DNA of 5,738 nucleotides from Spirochaetia bacterium UBA5368. GTDB lineage: Bacteria; Spirochaetota; UBA4802; UBA5368. Of the stretch, positions 5,230 through 5,738 are shown piece after piece. Both the position numbers and the translations under genes were made by a program. The stretch covers positions 47,578-53,315 of the forward strand of contig DHPI01000066.1 of NCBI GenBank assembly GCA_002407865.1, given 5' to 3'. A model generated the notes under the pieces. The model saw only the letters and a program-made list of their open reading frames with translations, searched no databases and was not told the origin of the DNA. The number at the start of each line of letters is the position of its first letter. The first letter of the stretch is position 1.

Positions 5230-5738
5230 ATGAAAATCGCGAGTTTCAACGTCAACTCCATCAGGGCGCGTATGCCTGTTGTTTTGCGCTGGCTGGATGA
5301 AAACAAACCCGACGTGCTCTGCATTCAGGAAACGAAGGTGACGGATGCCGACTTCCCGCGCGCCGATATCGAGGGTGCCGGTTATCATGCCGTGTTCAGG
5401 GGCGAGAAATCGTACAATGGCGTCGCGATCCTCAGCCGGGAGCCGCTTGCGGATGTGCGCTATGGTTTCGATGGGGCGGGCGGTGACGAGGGCACGCGCC
5501 TCATCACCGCACGGATGGGAGATGTCCATATGGTGACGACCTATGTGCCGCAGGGGTACGACCCCGCGTCCGAGAAATTCCAGTACAAGCTGCAATGGTT
5601 CGAGCGCCTGCGCGCCCATTTAGAGAATAATTTTTCGCGCGACGAGCAGCTTGTCTGGCTGGGCGATTTCAACGTTGCGCCCGAGCCGATCGATGTGCAC
5701 GATCCCGTGCGCCTGCTGGGAAGCATCGGCTATCATCC
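5230..5738 (+). CDS. xthA: Exodeoxyribonuclease III (3' end outside window)
   Basis: This is the N-terminal 169 residues of a class II AP endonuclease with 3'-5' exonuclease activity, used in base-excision repair to cut at abasic sites and clean 3' ends. The window cuts it off; family members have roughly 250-270 residues. It starts with MKIASFNVNSIRAR, giving the catalytic Asn7. The metal-binding Glu34 is in CIQETK (31-36), the substrate-contact segment is SYNGVAILSR (61-70), the conserved tyrosine is Tyr105 in TYVPQG, and Asp146 and Asn148 are in WLGDFNVAPE. The later conserved Asp and the catalytic His near the C-terminus are not in the window. The reading frame is intact throughout. No Shine-Dalgarno sequence precedes the ATG, but the protein begins exactly where the family does. 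It follows the MarC gene by 164 bases without an obvious terminator, so read-through is possible. Confidence 0.95.
   Translation, partial: MKIASFNVNSIRARMPVVLRWLDENKPDVLCIQETKVTDADFPRADIEGAGYHAVFRGEKSYNGVAILSREPLADVRYGFDGAGGDEGTRLITARMGDVHMVTTYVPQGYDPASEKFQYKLQWFERLRAHLENNFSRDEQLVWLGDFNVAPEPIDVHDPVRLLGSIGYH

Noticed and set aside
5161..5619. Minus-strand frame opposite xthA
   Set aside because: The plus strand encodes an unmistakable exonuclease III with catalytic motifs, so the opposite frame is a shadow.

Overview
The window is GC-rich, gene-dense bacterial chromosome. It has two incomplete genes at its edges, four complete genes between them, and no rRNA, tRNA, CRISPR array, insertion sequence or phage gene that I can see. 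A lipoprotein signal peptide suggests a diderm (Gram-negative-type) bacterium. The sequence does not fix the phylum; a free-living spirochaete or similar lineage is only a guess.

Layout: (1) 3-968, plus strand: the 3' half of a major facilitator transporter of the GPH/SLC45-like sugar symporter type, with a large hydrophilic insert in a loop predicted to be periplasmic. (2) 988-1858, minus strand: a two-gene unit made of a small lipoprotein followed by a stand-alone copy of the regulatory (LeuA dimer) domain of 2-isopropylmalate synthase. It converges on the transporter, and a strong GC hairpin lies at the junction. (3) 1859-2029: a divergent control region with a candidate minus-strand promoter and several short palindromes. 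(4) 2030-4111, plus strand: a long U32-family protein related to RlhA/TrhP RNA hydroxylation enzymes, with the conserved cysteines and an extra C-terminal domain. (5) 4112-4474: a non-coding or decayed stretch with a good plus-strand promoter candidate and, on the minus strand, a short peptide resembling the end of SpoIIE/PP2C phosphatases. (6) 4475-5065, plus strand: a six-helix MarC-family membrane protein. (7) 5230 to the window end, plus strand: the N-terminal two thirds of exodeoxyribonuclease III (xthA), apparently without a Shine-Dalgarno site.

The genes do not form one pathway. They look like ordinary housekeeping and transport genes in small transcription units. The parts most worth a second look are the lone leucine-sensing-type domain paired with a lipoprotein, the transporter insert, and the 4112-4474 stretch. 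I found no convincing new defence or mobile system here.
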